Below, piece by piece: positions 5,455 to 6,849 of a stretch of 6,849 bases of DNA. A program made the translations under genes and the position numbers. Numbering within the stretch: position 1 is the stretch's first letter; the number at the start of each line of letters is the position of its first letter. Origin of the DNA: Bacteroidota bacterium (GTDB lineage: Bacteria > Bacteroidota > Bacteroidia > Chitinophagales > Saprospiraceae); NCBI GenBank assembly GCA_008501835.1, contig QQUB01000582.1, forward strand, positions 1 through 6,849. Reading direction: 5' to 3'. The notes beneath the pieces are model-generated. The model did no database searches, was not told the origin of the DNA, and saw only the letters and a list, made by a program, of their open reading frames with translations.

Positions 5455-6849
5455 TTACACAAAGCGGTCCAAATGATCAGCTACTAGTGTTCGTAAGGTA
5501 ACCAGGGTAAAGGCTTTAGCATCTCTGGCTGAATACCCCTGGTCCATGAAATAATCCTCCAGGCGAACGGCTGACTGGTAATAAGCGATCTTGAGGGCTA
5601 CTACCGATTTTTCATGAAGAGGGTCTCTGTTGGCCCATGCATTCAGGTTGGTCCACAAGTCCTGATTCCAGGCTTCGGCACTGCTCTTTTCTTCTTTGGT
5701 CAGGCTGTTTGGAGCCAGGAAGATCTGTGATCTTTTGGCGGAGCTTGCTGCTAATTTGGATGCATCGGTCTGATTGGCATTCAGGTCGGCCGCAATGGTC
5801 TCCAGTAATTTTACTTCCGGCCAGTCCAGCTGATTACTGCCGGCAGCAGATTTAAAGTCACTGGTTCCAAAACCGGCAATGGCGGCCTGCGCTTTTGCTG
5901 TTTCCCGAGGATGACGATCATAAACCCAGCGAGGTACTTCATAAATATTTCCGGGAGCCGCATGTACATAGAACATATGACGAATCAACTGATCCATATC
6001 CTCATAGGCATAAGTGGCGTTGTAATCAAACGGAGGTTTGTTCTCCATCTTTTTACCGGAAAAGGCACCTTTCAGAGCAGTTCTCATCATCCTGTTTACA
6101 TCACTCGAAGGTCCTAGCTTAGTGTATAGGTAATACGCACTATAGACTTTTGCAACAGGCTCATTTGATCTGTCAATGGTATTTATCGCCGACGGGTCAA
6201 CTGGCATTCTATTGATGGCATTCTGGAGAAAATTTCCGGAACGGGAAGGTGTACCGGAAGAAGCGTGCTCTGCTAAGAGGGCATATTTCCTCAGTTCTGC
6301 ATTTTCAACCAAAGCCTTATTGTAGGCATTAGCCGTACCGTCACCATAATAGCCATCCAGTGATTTATCATAATACTTTTCTGCCTTAAGTACTTTTTGT
6401 AATTCAAGAGCAGAACGACGTTTAACTCTCGTACGAATGGTAGGCAGGGCCATGCCGGTTGATTCGGCGTAATCTATGCCTGATACATCCGTGGCCGGGT
6501 TAATGGGTTTGGTATCGTATGAAGCAGGGAAGGAAGGTTGATTTGGCTGACCTTTAACCGTATAGTCAGCAGGCTTTTCAGTTGTTCCGGTTGGAGCTCC
6601 TTTTGTTATTTTATTATCTTCAAAAGAAATCGGAATGAGGGGTTTTTTTATACCGGTCTCAAATTCTGAAATGTTTACCAGTAAAGCACTATTGACCTTT
6701 TTGATAAAAGCATCTTTATACCCTGTTCTTTTGATCTCTGCAAGTTTTTGCTTTGCAGCATCAACACTAGGGAAAATGCCCGTAAGCACCTTGACTTTAT
6801 TATCGTTTAGAATGGCGTAAAGTTGTCCATACTCACTGAATTTCTCCCA
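5455..6849 (-). CDS. SPOR-domain protein with peptidoglycan-binding-like segment, N-terminus outside window
   Basis: The frame stays open to the right edge, so 464 residues are visible and the true start is outside; the first visible residues are WEKFSEYGQLYAILND. Residues about 7-52 (VKVLTGIFPSVDAAKQKLAEIKRTGYKDAFI at 19-49) form the end of a SPOR domain, which binds denuded septal peptidoglycan. A low-complexity Pro/Thr-rich linker follows (about 75-140). RRSALELQKVLKAEKYYDKSLDGYYGDGTANAYNKAL (144-180) resembles a PG_binding_1 motif (LQ..L...YY...DG.YG..T). The remaining roughly 280 residues are soluble, helix-rich and unrecognised, with Tyr/Trp-rich patches such as YEDMDQLIRHMFYVHAAPGNIYEVPRWVYD (about 282-311). 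The likely site is the periplasm or cell envelope, but any signal peptide lies outside the window. A GTG at 6787-6789 lies within the SPOR domain and is not the start. A strong terminator follows the stop. Confidence 0.83.
   Translation of the reverse strand, partial: WEKFSEYGQLYAILNDNKVKVLTGIFPSVDAAKQKLAEIKRTGYKDAFIKKVNSALLVNISEFETGIKKPLIPISFEDNKITKGAPTGTTEKPADYTVKGQPNQPSFPASYDTKPINPATDVSGIDYAESTGMALPTIRTRVKRRSALELQKVLKAEKYYDKSLDGYYGDGTANAYNKALVENAELRKYALLAEHASSGTPSRSGNFLQNAINRMPVDPSAINTIDRSNEPVAKVYSAYYLYTKLGPSSDVNRMMRTALKGAFSGKKMENKPPFDYNATYAYEDMDQLIRHMFYVHAAPGNIYEVPRWVYDRHPRETAKAQAAIAGFGTSDFKSAAGSNQLDWPEVKLLETIAADLNANQTDASKLAASSAKRSQIFLAPNSLTKEEKSSAEAWNQDLWTNLNAWANRDPLHEKSVVALKIAYYQSAVRLEDYFMDQGYSARDAKAFTLVTLRTLVADHLDRFV

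Noticed and set aside
6787..6789. GTG as the start of the SPOR-domain protein
   Set aside because: The frame continues open to the window edge and the preceding residues (YGQLYAILNDNKVK) are part of the SPOR domain, so the true start lies outside.

Overview
The window looks like an ordinary chromosomal segment of a member of the Bacteroidota, possibly from the Saprospiria-like part of the phylum. The phylum call is an inference from three things: moderately AT-rich DNA, genes that lack Shine-Dalgarno sequences and have A-rich leaders instead, and promoter-like sites resembling the Bacteroidota TTTG / TAnnTTTG type. Protein style agrees, with a SPOR-domain protein and a prokaryotic SLC12 transporter. 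No species-level call is possible.

All five confidently called genes lie on the minus strand. From the right edge leftwards they are: (i) a SPOR-domain protein with a peptidoglycan-binding-like segment, whose N-terminus lies outside the window, ended by a perfect 18-bp stem terminator; (ii) a complete 729-residue cation-chloride cotransporter (SLC12 family); (iii) an AlkD-like HEAT-repeat protein of the DNA alkylation repair family; (iv) a small tautomerase of the 5-carboxymethyl-2-hydroxymuconate delta-isomerase type; and (v) a Gfo/Idh/MocA oxidoreductase cut at its C-terminus by the left edge. A doubtful 78-codon reading frame on the plus strand (2534-2770) diverges from the AlkD-like gene. 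The genes are separated by gaps of roughly 180 to 520 bases and look like single transcription units. Nothing suggests that they form one pathway.

The non-coding DNA is the most interesting part. Three of the genes (oxidoreductase, AlkD-like, SLC12) are preceded by the same 40-base promoter-like module, which aligns without gaps and has 25 of 40 positions invariant. The 516-base gap at 1292-1807 is full of palindromes. It holds a hairpin and a 148-base nested inverted repeat that share a TGCCGTAG core, a rearranged relative of the inner part of that element, and a terminator-like stem-loop. A 34-base GC-rich repeat occurs twice around the doubtful small ORF (33/34 identical), and the first copy would encode part of that ORF. 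I found no defence system, CRISPR array, RNA gene or intact mobile element.
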